Shown: positions 6,213-14,166, counted from the stretch's first letter. The stretch is 14,166 bases of DNA from Thermogutta sp. (GCA_012798155.1 JAAZNR010000187.1:1-14166), one strand, 5' to 3'. Program-made: numbers and translations. The notes: generated by a model from the sequence alone, not told the origin.

Positions 6213-9200
6213 TCAGAGCCAGAACGACGTGAAGACGGCATCGGTTGCGCCGCGAATGGTGGAGTTCTTCCCGACCACGCCGCCCTCGTCCGTGACGTTG
6301 ATCTTGTACAGGCCGGTCAGGTAGGCGACCTCGGCGGCGGTTGTCGGGACCGGGGAAGTCCCGCGGGGGACGGCGCCCGGCAGCACGGTCCCGCCGGTCG
6401 CGTAGGCGATGTCCCGCCCCCCGTTACCGCGGAACGTGACCTCTTCAAAGAACTTGGCACGGTGGATGTAGCTGCCCGAATTCAATCGCGCTTGGACCGC
6501 ATCCAGTACCACCTTGTCGTCCCCCGCCGACCCTTTGATGAGAGCGGTGTCGTAGCCGCCGTTCTTGGAGTAGGCATGGACGGCGTCGAAGAACTTGGCC
6601 CGGAAGTAGAAATCCGAACCGTCGAAGAGGGAGTAATCGGGCGTGGCCACGAAGCGGTCGTCGCCGGTCGAATCGTACAATTGCGCGGCGTCGAAGCCGC
6701 CATTTCTCGCATAGGCATGGACATAATAGAAGTCCTCCGCTCGCAGGCGGAAGCCGGCCCCCGTCAGCTCGCCGTAGTCCGGCGTGCCCGTGAACAGGTC
6801 ATCGCCGGGCGAGTCGTTGAGGAACGCGACGTCCGCTCCGCCGGCCTGCGAGACCATCAAGACTTGCTCGAAGTTCGTGGCCGTGTGGGAATACGTATTT
6901 TCGGCGTCGGAAATCGTGAGCAGTCCCGGATAAGCCGTGACCGTATCCACCCGCGGCGAGTCGTACACGGTCAGCGAATCCGTTCCGCCGCGGCCGTCGA
7001 TGGCAACGCTTTCGATATTCTCCGCTTGGAAGCGATAGAGGTCCGCGAACATGACGGCAGCCCCGTCGGCCCAGACCACGGCGGTATCATTTCCGGCGGT
7101 TGCGAGGATCGACACCGTGTCCCGACCGCCCAAGCCGTCGATGAGCAGATAGGTAAGGGACTTGGGGATCGCTTGCAGGTTGCCGTTGATCTTGACGGTC
7201 CAATTCTCGGGCGCGGCGCCGGCGATGAATTCGATGACGTCATCGCCCTCGCTGCCCCGCAGGGACAGTTGCGCGACTTCCACGCCCAAAGGCTCCACGC
7301 CGGGCGGATCGAGCAAGCGTGTGAAGATGTCGGTACCGTTGGCGGCGGCCACGAGCGGATCGGGATCGGTGGACGCCCCGGTCCAGGCGACGACATAGTT
7401 GCCGACGGCATCCATGGCGATGACGGGAGTCACTTGGTCGCCCGCCGTTTCGGCGTTCACCCGGAACTCGCCTGCCTGCCCCTTGGGAGGCAAGACGTAG
7501 TCGTTTCCGTCGGCCATGAACATGCGGGCATAGATGCCCCAGTCCACGACCAAATCGTTATCCTGGCCCATGGTCGTCCAGGTGATGGTGAAATTGCCGG
7601 CCTTGTCCATGGCCACGTCGCTCTGGTACTGCCAGTGCAGCGCGGTTTGATTGACCAGGAACTCGTCGCCCTTGGCGGTCCCGTCGGGCGCAAAGCGGCG
7701 GGCGAGCACGCCGTAGCCGCTGCCGTCTTGGCCGAAGCTGCTCCAGGTGATCACGAAATCGCCGTCGGCGTCCATCGCCACGCGGGGGTCGATCTGGCGG
7801 TTGACGCGATACTGGGTGGCGAGGATCTCACCGGTCCGCGGAGTCCCATCGGCATTGAAGACGCGGGCCACGACGCCCCAATCGTTGCCGTCTTGGCCGT
7901 CACTCATCCAGACGACCACGAAATTCCCGGCGTCGTCCATGGCGACATCGGAGTTCCGCTGGGAGGCGGGATTCGGCACGTTGACCATGAACTCGTCGCC
8001 CAACGCTTGGCCGAAACGGTTGTATCGCCGCCCGATCACCGCGTTGCTGTCGAAATCCTGGCCGTAGCTGCTCCAGGTGACGACAAAATTGCCCACGGAA
8101 TCCATCGCCACCTTGGGGGTGTATTGGGGGTTGAGGCGGTACTGATTGACGCGGAACTGTTGCCCCTGCGGCGTGCCGAAGCGATCGAAGACGCGAGCCC
8201 ATATCCCGTCCGCGTCGGTATCGCCCTCTCCGGACCAGACGACGACGAAGTTGCCGGCATCGTCCATGGCGACGTCCGGCTCGACTTGGTTGCCGGTTTC
8301 GATCGTGTTGACGATGAACTCCGGCCCCTCCGGTTCGCCGCGGCGATTGTAGCGCTGGGCGATGATATTGGTATTCGTGGTTCCGGTATCGCCGCCTTGG
8401 CCGGGGCTGACCCAAACCACGACATAGTCGCCGTTGTTGTTCATGGCCACGGCGGGGGCGGTTTGATTGTCGAGCAGGGTCGTGTTGGCGATCGCGTCCA
8501 CGTCTCCGGAGCCGGGCGTGCCGGGCATTCCCGGACCGGGCACCCCGACCAGCAGCCGGAAGTCCAACGTGTGATTGCCGCCGTTGGGGTTGAAGCCGGT
8601 GCGGCCGAGCGGATTGCCGGCCTTATCCCGCACCCCGCTCTGCTCGGTTTGACCCGGCCCGGCCGCTACCGGCGCCAGCACCTCCAAGGTGTAGGCCGCG
8701 CTGTCGAGCGGCTGCAAGCCGGCTTCGCCGGGGTTGGCGTCGATTTCCAGGACCGCTTGCCACTTGTTGGCGGCGGGGATATCGAGGCCCAGTTCCGCGG
8801 CGAGTTCCGCCGCCTTGTTCATGCCGAATTGTACGCGCGTCACCGCGCCGCCCATCAGGACGCCGTCCTTGGACAAGCGATAGTTCTCGGGGTTCGTCAC
8901 GCTGTCCAAGACCCGCTTGGCGGAGGCGGGGACGGGCTGGCCGTTGGCCAAGGCCTGGTCGCGCTGCTGGATGGCCCAGGCCAGGGTCGCGTCGTCGAAG
9001 GCCAGCATCTCTTCGTCGAAGTTGATGACGAGATACTGCACTCCGTCGGGCGTGACCAATTGGGAGCCGTCCACGGCCTGGCCGTCGGGGGCGTAGATAT
9101 CCGAAACGATGGGGCCGGCGGTGTCCAGCGTTTCGAGGAATTGCCGGTAGCGAATCGTGGAATTGGTGATGGTGCCGTCGGTGGCCCGCTCCCATTGGGT

Positions 9201-12200
9201 CCAGGCGACGACGAACGATCCGTCGGGCGTGACGCCCAGCGAGGCTGCCGTTTGAGTCGTGCCCTCGTCGGCGGGCATATACTCCACGATTTGCGGCGGC
9301 GCCACATCGGCTCCCCCGGCCCGGCCCGGTGCCCCCGGGTTGGGAATCAGGTAGAACGGCCAATCGTGGCCCTCGCCTTGGAAAGTGACCTCGAACACCG
9401 CGTACTCGAACGGATCGACCGCGGATCCAAAACCGTCCGTGACCTCCCAGGGCGTGCCTTGCCGGTTGAGGATTTCGTCGAAGGAGAGCAGGCGGACGTC
9501 GATGGGACCTTCGTAGGCGGTCTCGGCCCAATTGACGCCCGTTCTGACCGCGCCCTCCAGCACCGCATCGATGCGATCGATCGTTTGCTGCAAGCTCCAG
9601 ACGTTATTGATTTGGAGGTTGTCGATCGTGAGATTTTCGTATCCCGTCTGCCCGCCGCGGTAGAGCCGAACCTGGAACGATTCCCAGTTCAGTCCCCGAT
9701 CCATGACGATGAAATACCGCTCATTGTGGCCGTCGCGGTAGGCATTGGCGATACTATCGCTGAAGAGCGTGACCACATTGAAGTTGGGATCGGCGTCGAA
9801 CCGGCTGAACATGATGCCGTCGGCCTCGCCGCGCAAGAGGCCGGCGACGCCGTCGAGGATGGCTCGCAGCCGGCCGATCTGTTCCGCGTTGGCGCCGCGG
9901 TTGACCGCCCGCACGAGAATCTCTTCCAGCGCCCCGTCCACATCCCCGTTATTTTGGTATCCGACCGGGAAGAACTCGAAGCTGGGATCGAAATACGTCA
10001 GCAGGTCGGAGTTGGTCGTGGCGTTGATTTGCTGTTGGAGCAACGTATTGGCGAAGAAGAAGGCGTCGGTGGAGACGTCGGGGCCGTAACCCTCGTAGGA
10101 GATCACGATGTCGCCGTCGGCGTCGAGTCCGGCCTGGGCGCCCTCCTGGGATCCCGGCCAAAGCGGTGCGCCGTCCGTCGTCAAGGAAGCACTGTTGGGG
10201 CGGAACGTATCACGCAGGACGGTTCCGGTGGGGTTCCCCAGGGCGTCCACCAGCTCGTACATGATGGCGCGGACGCCGGGCGTGGTCTGTCCCGTATTGT
10301 CCGCGTCCCCTACCACCGCCCAAGAGATGAGGAAGTGGTTGGCGGAATCGAACGCCACCGTGGACGATCCGCCGCCGCCCACGCCGAATTGGTTTAACAA
10401 GACCTGGCCGCTCGGATCGTACGCCTTGGCAAAGACCGCGGAAGTGAACACTCCGCCCGTGAGATAACGAACGTCGTCGGTTCGATCCCAAGCGATGACA
10501 AAGTTTCCGTCGTGACTCATGCCCACCGACGGATCGAACTGGATCGCGGTTTCCTCCGTGCTGACGAGGAATTCCGTCCCGACACGCTCGCCCTTGCGAT
10601 TGAAGATTTGGGCCTTGATGCCGTTAAAGAAGCTGAAGTCCTGCGCCCCGTTGGCCCAGGCGATGACGAAGTTGCCCACGTCATCCATGCCCACCGCCGG
10701 CTGGAATTGCGGCCGCGTCGTCTCGTCGTTCGCGCGGAAGGTGAAGGCATCGACGCGGGCGATGCTCTCCGTGTCGGGAATCGCCACGACCTCGACGCCG
10801 GGAATGCCGTCGAAATCCGGGTCCGTCATGGCCGCGGGACGATATCGCCGCGCGAAGATGTCGGTCACGCTGCCGAAAATCTCCGAATCGGGGACCTCCC
10901 CTTCCCAGACGATCACGAAGTCGCCGTCCGCGTCGATGGCCACGGCGGGGTTGATCTGGTCGTACTTGTCCGGCCCGGGCGTGAACGGGTCGTCCGGTTC
11001 GTCCGGATTCACGCGGAATTCCGGACTCGATTGCTTGAGCGTGACGACCTTCGCTTGCGCGGACGGCAAGAGGTTGTTGCCCAATTCGTCCGTCACGGCC
11101 GCGATGATCAGCTCCGGATGATCCTCCTTGCCGGAGTCGCCTACGAATCGCACGTCGAATTCCGTGGCGCTCACGGCGGTGACGGAGATTCGCGGGCGAG
11201 CCGTTACGGCAGTGATCGGTTCCGAATACGGTCCCTCCGCGCTCGGTACACGGTCGGGCGGCGGAAAATCGATCGGCCCAAGCGGAAAACTCTGCACCCG
11301 CGAATTGAATGCCTGCTCGATCGCGGTGGCCGTGGCCTGCGGATTGCTCGGAGAAACCGGGATATTGGCGATGAGCGTCGGCTGCCGAACCGTCGTCACC
11401 GCAACGTTGGGGTAGAATCCGCTGGTGAAATTGGGGCTGTCTACCGCGAGCTTGGGCTGATTGACTCCCAGCGCCGCGCTGCCGTATTCGATGAGGAACT
11501 CGCCGCTGCTGACGGCCGTGACTTTCGTGTTTTGCAGGGGGCCGCCCAGGCCCTGGAGCGCGGCCTGGATTTTGGCCGCCAATTGATCCGGAGCGACCGT
11601 CTCGTCGTACACGATCGTGGCCCGTTCCGTGGGCGAAATGATCCCGTCACCATTGGTGTCGGCCTGCAAAGCGAACGTGCCCTGGATATTCTGTTGCAAA
11701 AACGTGTAGGGCTGCTGCGTCGCCGTCACGTTGAGTCGTTGCACCAGCGTCGTGCCGCCGTAGATCAGCGATACTTGGCCGTACAAACTGGGAAAGGTAT
11801 CGTTGAGAACGCCGCCGGGGAGCGTGATTCGCTGAACCTCATCGGTAAGGTAGCGGGCGTAGACGTTCCATTCGGTTTGAGGTTGCCCCGTGAGCGGATC
11901 CAGTACCGGGTTGCCGGAGAACGGATCGATCACGGTGTCGGCCCGGGACCAGGCCACCACGAAGTCGCCGTCATTGTCCACGGCGATGGATTGCCCGGCG
12001 ATGGTGCCGCCGTCCGACGAGGGAATCAGCGACTGGTTGACGAGCTTATCCAGGGCATCGACGGGCGTGACGCTGAGCAGCGTCCGCTCTTCCAGGGCAT
12101 CCAGACGCAGGCGACGATGTTTGTGCGTCCTCTTTTTCCCTTCCGAACGGCCGCGCCGATTCCATAAAGTCTCCCAAAAGGATCTCTTGTGTTGCCGAGA

Positions 12201-12221
12201 GGACGACCGAAACTGCGCCAT
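6213..12221 (-). CDS. Giant repeat-rich planctomycete surface protein, 2,002 residues
   Basis: ATG 12221 is preferred because GAGGG lies eight bases upstream; an in-frame TTG 15 bases earlier would engulf that site. Residues 1-40 are strongly basic, followed by LDALEERTLLSV (40-51), a variant of the LEPR-XLL N-terminus of large exported planctomycete proteins. No hydrophobic signal core is visible. A motif D..G.FVV.W recurs 14 times. Seven copies are widely spaced, with Trp or Tyr at 91, 439, 522, 578, 634, 709 and 1007. Seven are regular, at 1270, 1329, 1383, 1438, 1493, 1548 and 1613. Inserts include an EF-hand/dockerin-like loop (188-199), two modules with AIQAAL- or AIEQAF-type helices and a VTAV strand (about 200-265 and 282-375), a helical unit (760-900) and an Ig-like domain (about 1055-1227). 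Residues 1650-1940 hold GDD repeats. No sortase, PEP-CTERM or transmembrane anchor is seen at the C-terminus. Adhesion, matrix or envelope roles are inferred. Confidence 0.9.
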   Translation of the reverse strand: MAQFRSSSRQHKRSFWETLWNRRGRSEGKKRTHKHRRLRLDALEERTLLSVTPVDALDKLVNQSLIPSSDGGTIAGQSIAVDNDGDFVVAWSRADTVIDPFSGNPVLDPLTGQPQTEWNVYARYLTDEVQRITLPGGVLNDTFPSLYGQVSLIYGGTTLVQRLNVTATQQPYTFLQQNIQGTFALQADTNGDGIISPTERATIVYDETVAPDQLAAKIQAALQGLGGPLQNTKVTAVSSGEFLIEYGSAALGVNQPKLAVDSPNFTSGFYPNVAVTTVRQPTLIANIPVSPSNPQATATAIEQAFNSRVQSFPLGPIDFPPPDRVPSAEGPYSEPITAVTARPRISVTAVSATEFDVRFVGDSGKEDHPELIIAAVTDELGNNLLPSAQAKVVTLKQSSPEFRVNPDEPDDPFTPGPDKYDQINPAVAIDADGDFVIVWEGEVPDSEIFGSVTDIFARRYRPAAMTDPDFDGIPGVEVVAIPDTESIARVDAFTFRANDETTRPQFQPAVGMDDVGNFVIAWANGAQDFSFFNGIKAQIFNRKGERVGTEFLVSTEETAIQFDPSVGMSHDGNFVIAWDRTDDVRYLTGGVFTSAVFAKAYDPSGQVLLNQFGVGGGGSSTVAFDSANHFLISWAVVGDADNTGQTTPGVRAIMYELVDALGNPTGTVLRDTFRPNSASLTTDGAPLWPGSQEGAQAGLDADGDIVISYEGYGPDVSTDAFFFANTLLQQQINATTNSDLLTYFDPSFEFFPVGYQNNGDVDGALEEILVRAVNRGANAEQIGRLRAILDGVAGLLRGEADGIMFSRFDADPNFNVVTLFSDSIANAYRDGHNERYFIVMDRGLNWESFQVRLYRGGQTGYENLTIDNLQINNVWSLQQTIDRIDAVLEGAVRTGVNWAETAYEGPIDVRLLSFDEILNRQGTPWEVTDGFGSAVDPFEYAVFEVTFQGEGHDWPFYLIPNPGAPGRAGGADVAPPQIVEYMPADEGTTQTAASLGVTPDGSFVVAWTQWERATDGTITNSTIRYRQFLETLDTAGPIVSDIYAPDGQAVDGSQLVTPDGVQYLVINFDEEMLAFDDATLAWAIQQRDQALANGQPVPASAKRVLDSVTNPENYRLSKDGVLMGGAVTRVQFGMNKAAELAAELGLDIPAANKWQAVLEIDANPGEAGLQPLDSAAYTLEVLAPVAAGPGQTEQSGVRDKAGNPLGRTGFNPNGGNHTLDFRLLVGVPGPGMPGTPGSGDVDAIANTTLLDNQTAPAVAMNNNGDYVVVWVSPGQGGDTGTTNTNIIAQRYNRRGEPEGPEFIVNTIETGNQVEPDVAMDDAGNFVVVWSGEGDTDADGIWARVFDRFGTPQGQQFRVNQYRLNPQYTPKVAMDSVGNFVVTWSSYGQDFDSNAVIGRRYNRFGQALGDEFMVNVPNPASQRNSDVAMDDAGNFVVVWMSDGQDGNDWGVVARVFNADGTPRTGEILATQYRVNRQIDPRVAMDADGDFVITWSSFGQDGSGYGVLARRFAPDGTAKGDEFLVNQTALHWQYQSDVAMDKAGNFTITWTTMGQDNDLVVDWGIYARMFMADGNDYVLPPKGQAGEFRVNAETAGDQVTPVIAMDAVGNYVVAWTGASTDPDPLVAAANGTDIFTRLLDPPGVEPLGVEVAQLSLRGSEGDDVIEFIAGAAPENWTVKINGNLQAIPKSLTYLLIDGLGGRDTVSILATAGNDTAVVWADGAAVMFADLYRFQAENIESVAIDGRGGTDSLTVYDSPRVDTVTAYPGLLTISDAENTYSHTATNFEQVLMVSQAGGADVAFLNDSPGDDLFTGTPDYGELTGAGFRLRAEDFYYVHAYARNGGFDAAQLYDSTGDDRFVATPDYSLFDGSDFYFRAKFFDAVHAYSKNGGYDTALIKGSAGDDKVVLDAVQARLNSGSYIHRAKFFEEVTFRGNGGRDIAYATGGTVLPGAVPRGTSPVPTTAAEVAYLTGLYKINVTDEGGVVGKNSTIRGATDAVFTSFWL
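6402..7004 (-). repeat. C-terminal GDD / A-F-V-AY-GG-D-A repeats
   Basis: These are coding repeats for residues 1740-1940 of the giant protein. The unit of about 44-47 residues reads roughly D-S-x-G-D-D-x-F-x-x-x-P-D-Y, then L-x-G-x-x-F-x-x-R-A, then F-x-x-V-x-A-Y and G-G-x-D-x-A. The clearest copies start at LNDSPGDDLF (1801), LYDSTGDDRF (1848) and IKGSAGDDKV (1895), with a weaker copy at 1740-1790. Such repeats are common at the ends of large planctomycete exported proteins. The Asp and Gly pattern suggests calcium-bound beta turns, which is inference. Confidence 0.75.
7302..8474 (-). repeat. Seven tandem D..G.FVV.W repeats, possible beta-propeller
   Basis: These are coding repeats for residues 1250-1640 of the giant protein. 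Seven units of 52-64 residues each carry V-A-M-D-x-x-G-N/D-F-V-V-x-W, then a G-Q-D or similar loop, then a strand ending A-R-x-F/Y, a G-x-P/A turn, and E-F-x-V-N. That is about four short strands per unit, as expected for a propeller blade, and seven is a common blade number. The copies are also alike at the DNA level (for example around 8240-8280 and 7912-7945), which suggests past duplication. Confidence 0.75.
10092..10934 (-). repeat. Five further D..G.FVV.W repeats in the N-terminal half
   Basis: These are coding repeats for residues 430-710 of the giant protein, with motif Trp or Tyr at 439, 522, 578, 634 and 709. They are more diverged and less evenly spaced than the C-terminal set. Outlying copies at residues 81-91 and 997-1007 bring this set to seven, separated from the core by inserted domains. 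Confidence 0.65.
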
Positions 12222-12416
12222 GTCAGAATCCCTCAATCGTTGTCAGTTCCGCCCTTGCAGAGGTGTGCGAGGATCCGTTTGATGAGTCTCACGCGAGCAC
12301 ATGCGAAAGCAGCGGATTCCGCTTTGCTCGCCCAAATGCCGACCCAAGCCTTGACTACGGCCCAAACATGATCTCCGGAAAAACGATGCGTCCCGATCCG
12401 CGACCGGCCATTCTCG

Positions 12417-12431
12417 GCAATCGGCGATCCC
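12417..12431 (-). promoter_or_regulatory. Weak candidate -24/-12 (sigma-54) promoter
   Basis: The minus strand reads GGGATCGCCGATTGC, which has the required GG-N10-GC spacing and a consensus TTGC, but only CG of the CACG part. It lies about 200 bases upstream of the giant gene and downstream of a sigma-54 activator gene on the same strand. Such matches occur by chance in GC-rich DNA. Confidence 0.2.
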
Positions 12432-12508
12432 TCGAACCGCGGGTTTCAAAGGGACGCACCGGATTAGCGGCGTGATATTTTAGCCAGGCTATCCATATCG
12501 ACTGCTTT

Positions 12509-12537
12509 ATCATGATTGCAGCCCAGGCGACCGTCAA
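12509..12537 (-). promoter_or_regulatory. Candidate sigma-70-type promoter for the giant gene
   Basis: On the minus strand TTGACG (12537-12532, five of six) and CATGAT (12514-12509, four of six) are separated by 17 bases. The implied leader to ATG 12221 is about 280 bases. It competes with the sigma-54-like site as an explanation for transcription of the giant gene. Confidence 0.35.
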
Positions 12538-12691
12538 GGCGCGACCTTTGCAGTGATGCTTTTTGACGGCCTACTTCCGCTCTTTTGACGGCTTATTCCC
12601 GCCGAAGGTCCCCATCCCTAAGAGTTCATAGTCATACCCCGGAAGACGGTCGGCTTCCCTCGCCGCATTTACCCCGGCAACCCTTTTCCCA

Positions 12692-12726
12692 TTTCCAAAG
12701 CCCCTCGCGAAGGGGATGGTTGGAAA
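12692..12726. repeat. Two-step inverted repeat
   Basis: Outer arms TTTCCAA (12692-12698) and TTGGAAA (12720-12726) enclose inner arms CCCCT (12701-12705) and AGGGG (12711-12715) with a CGCGA loop. No T-tract follows. It lies about 265 bases past the stop of the activator gene. It could be an RNA stem or a short dispersed repeat. Confidence 0.5.
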
Positions 12727-12990
12727 AGCTGGATTTCCTCCCTTGGCTTTGCGAACACGCACAGCCCCACCCTGGTGAGGCAAAATGTCGGCGGTCGCCT
12801 TTCTGCTTTCTTGTTGGATGCGCGGATCGGCCCGAGAGTTCCGTTTTTGTCCTTTGGGCGGGCGAATGGAGAAATGACGCGTGCGCAAGGAATCGCAAGG
12901 ATGGATGCTCGCCGGGCAGTCCGAACAGGCAACCTATCCGGATCGCGAGGATGGTTTACCACTAAAAGGGCGCGAAAAAGAACGCGGAAA

Positions 12991-14166
12991 CTACCCCTTA
13001 AGGGTTGGTTCATCCGACGGATCTTTAAGGGTGGCTTGATCGGGCGGATGGTCGCGAAACTGCCTCCACGGAATGCCCAGCTTCCGCATCCGGGAACGAA
13101 GCGTGTGCGGATTGACCTGAAGTAGGGCGGCTGCTCCGCGCGGGCCTTCAATCCTGCCGCCGGTTCGGCGGAGGGCTTCCATAATATGTCCGCGGACGGC
13201 CTCGTCCAGCGAAGGGAATGGTTCTCCGCGTTGCGATTTCGGCTCCGCGGGGCGATACGTGGAGTCGGTCGAGGCGTTCCGCCCGCCGCCCCCCAGGGCC
13301 TTGGCAACCTGCAATCCTTTGCCGTTTCCCAGAATGGCGGCGCGGTCGATGACGGCCGCCAGTTCTCGCACGTTGCCCGGCCAGTGATAGGACATCAGCA
13401 GACGGATATCCTCTTCGTTTGGCAACTGCAAGGCCAGCCCGAATCGGACGGCCGCCCGCTCGGCGAAGTGCCGCGCGAGGGCCGGGATGTCTTCCAATCG
13501 CTCCCGGAGCGGCGGCAGGAAGATCGGAAACACGGCCAGGCGGTACCAAAGATCCTCGCGAAATTCCCCTTTTTGCACCATTTCCCGCAGGTCGCGGTGG
13601 GTTGCGGCCACGATGCGGACATCGACCACGAGGGTTTGGCGTCCCCCCACACGCTCGAAGGAGCCGTCTTGCAGGACTTGTAACAGGCGAACCTGGGCCG
13701 GCAAGGAGAGTTCCCCGATCTCGTCCAGGAATAGGGTTCCGTGGTTTGCCCGCTCGAACCAGCCGCGATGCGTCTCGGAAGCCCCGGTGAAACTTCCCCG
13801 TTCGTGTCCGAAGAGCTGGGAATCGATCAATTCCGGGGGAATTGCCCCGCAATTGACTCGCAGACATGGGCCTCGGGCACGCCGGGAGCGGTTGTGAATC
13901 GCCCGCGCGATCAACTCCTTTCCGGTGCCGGTCTCGCCCAGAAGCAAGACGGGGGCGTCGGAAGCCGCTACCAGATCGACCCGCTCCATCACGTGTCGGA
14001 GGCCCGCCTCAACGCCCACGATCGTGTCGCCCAGCGATTGTCGCCCGAGCTTGGTCAGGAGCCGTTGTTTGTCGGCCTCCGCGGCTTCCCGAAGGATGGA
14101 AATCTCCCGAATGCGCTGGTCGTTCTCCAGGCACGTGGCAAAGGGCTCCAAAAGCAGCCGGAAGAA
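12991..14166 (-). CDS. FhlA-like sigma-54-dependent activator (N-terminus outside window)
   Basis: The frame is open to the window edge, giving 391 visible residues; the true start lies beyond 14166. The first visible residues (FFRLLLEPFATCLEND) resemble the end of a GAF sensory domain, and a short linker helix follows. The AAA+ domain shows Walker A GETGTGKE (77-84), the sigma-54 contact loop GSFTGA (124-129), Walker B TLFLDEIGE (144-152), the arginine region REDLWYR (203-209) and WPGNVREL (262-269). A Fis-type helix-turn-helix ends the protein (GRIEGPRGAAALLQVNPHTLRSRMRKLGIPW, about 337-367, shown in parts here: GPRGAAALL, NPHTLRSRM). Such proteins bind upstream enhancer sites and use ATP to open sigma-54 promoters. 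GSFTGA replaces the commoner GAFTGA, a substitution seen in functional members. The giant gene 769 bases downstream on the same strand is a possible but unproven target. Confidence 0.94.
   Translation of the reverse strand, partial: FFRLLLEPFATCLENDQRIREISILREAAEADKQRLLTKLGRQSLGDTIVGVEAGLRHVMERVDLVAASDAPVLLLGETGTGKELIARAIHNRSRRARGPCLRVNCGAIPPELIDSQLFGHERGSFTGASETHRGWFERANHGTLFLDEIGELSLPAQVRLLQVLQDGSFERVGGRQTLVVDVRIVAATHRDLREMVQKGEFREDLWYRLAVFPIFLPPLRERLEDIPALARHFAERAAVRFGLALQLPNEEDIRLLMSYHWPGNVRELAAVIDRAAILGNGKGLQVAKALGGGGRNASTDSTYRPAEPKSQRGEPFPSLDEAVRGHIMEALRRTGGRIEGPRGAAALLQVNPHTLRSRMRKLGIPWRQFRDHPPDQATLKDPSDEPTLKG

Larger units (their letters stand above)
12222..12990. other. Intergenic region upstream of the giant gene
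   Basis: No gene is supported in these 769 bases; the open frames are short, of mixed composition and match nothing I recognise. Weak signals present are a minus-strand -24/-12-like pair (12417-12431), a minus-strand -35/-10-like pair (12509-12537), two copies of TTTTGACGGC (12561-12570 and 12583-12592, 22-base period), a two-step hairpin (12692-12726) and a small stem CGCG/CGCG (12971-12986) just past the activator gene. A palindrome CCCTTAAGGG (12995-13004) lies inside the end of that gene. Confidence 0.55.

Noticed and set aside
6462..10397. A 1,311-codon open frame on the plus strand, antisense to the giant gene, with another of 551 codons at 10512-12167
   Set aside because: High-GC codon use and the repeated motif on the coding strand remove stop codons from this antisense frame. 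The translation is low in complexity with V, H, G, D and R runs and no recognisable domain, while the minus-strand protein has clear repeats and a planctomycete N-terminus.
12222..12236. Giant gene start at TTG 12236
   Set aside because: The GAGGG site lies between this TTG and ATG 12221 and fits the ATG at eight bases. The five extra residues add nothing recognisable.
12571..13307. Open frames in the 12.6-13.3 kb region on both strands
   Set aside because: They overlap each other and the end of the sigma-54 activator, lack ribosome-binding sites and show no recognisable domain.

Overview
The window looks like chromosomal DNA of a high-GC planctomycete, probably near the Pirellulales. The evidence is a roughly 2,000-residue surface protein with the planctomycete LEPR-XLL-type N-terminus (here LEERTLLS) and planctomycete-style 'GDD...F..A..F..V.AY...GG.D.A' repeats, a secreted sulfatase, a Tat-exported Gfo/Idh/MocA oxidoreductase, and an FhlA-like sigma-54 activator. 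I see no tRNA, rRNA, CRISPR array, insertion sequence or phage gene.

Layout. Bases 1-2046 (minus strand) hold a housekeeping cluster: prfB (release factor 2, 2046-909, read through a programmed +1 frameshift at CTT-TGA-C), a small planctomycete-type protein of unknown function (822-406) and the start of cutA (258-1, cut by the window edge). Bases 2047-2737 are intergenic and hold a 30-bp imperfect inverted repeat of the GCAGAG type, a 26-bp tandem duplication and a candidate promoter. Bases 2738-4231 (plus) encode an arylsulfatase-like exported enzyme. After a leader rich in competing hairpins, 4627-5991 (plus) encodes the exported oxidoreductase. A strong stem-loop at 6098-6133 separates this gene from the converging giant gene (12221-6213, minus), which fills about 42% of the window. 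Bases 12222-12990 are intergenic with only weak regulatory candidates. Bases 14166-12991 (minus) encode the AAA+ and DNA-binding part of a sigma-54 activator whose N-terminus lies outside the window.

How the parts work together. prfB and its neighbours are core translation and metal-homeostasis functions. The sulfatase and the oxidoreductase face the same way and are both exported, which fits extracytoplasmic breakdown of sulfated or modified glycans, although each seems to have its own promoter and the substrate cannot be read from the sequence. The giant protein is probably a cell-surface or matrix protein. It carries fourteen copies of a 'D..G.FVV.W' motif in two sets of seven, which suggests two seven-bladed beta-propellers.

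I find no complete new defence or mobile system. The points most worth checking are the 7+7 architecture of the giant protein, the overlapping-hairpin leader before the oxidoreductase, and the RF2 frameshift site, which lacks the usual strong Shine-Dalgarno-like stimulator.
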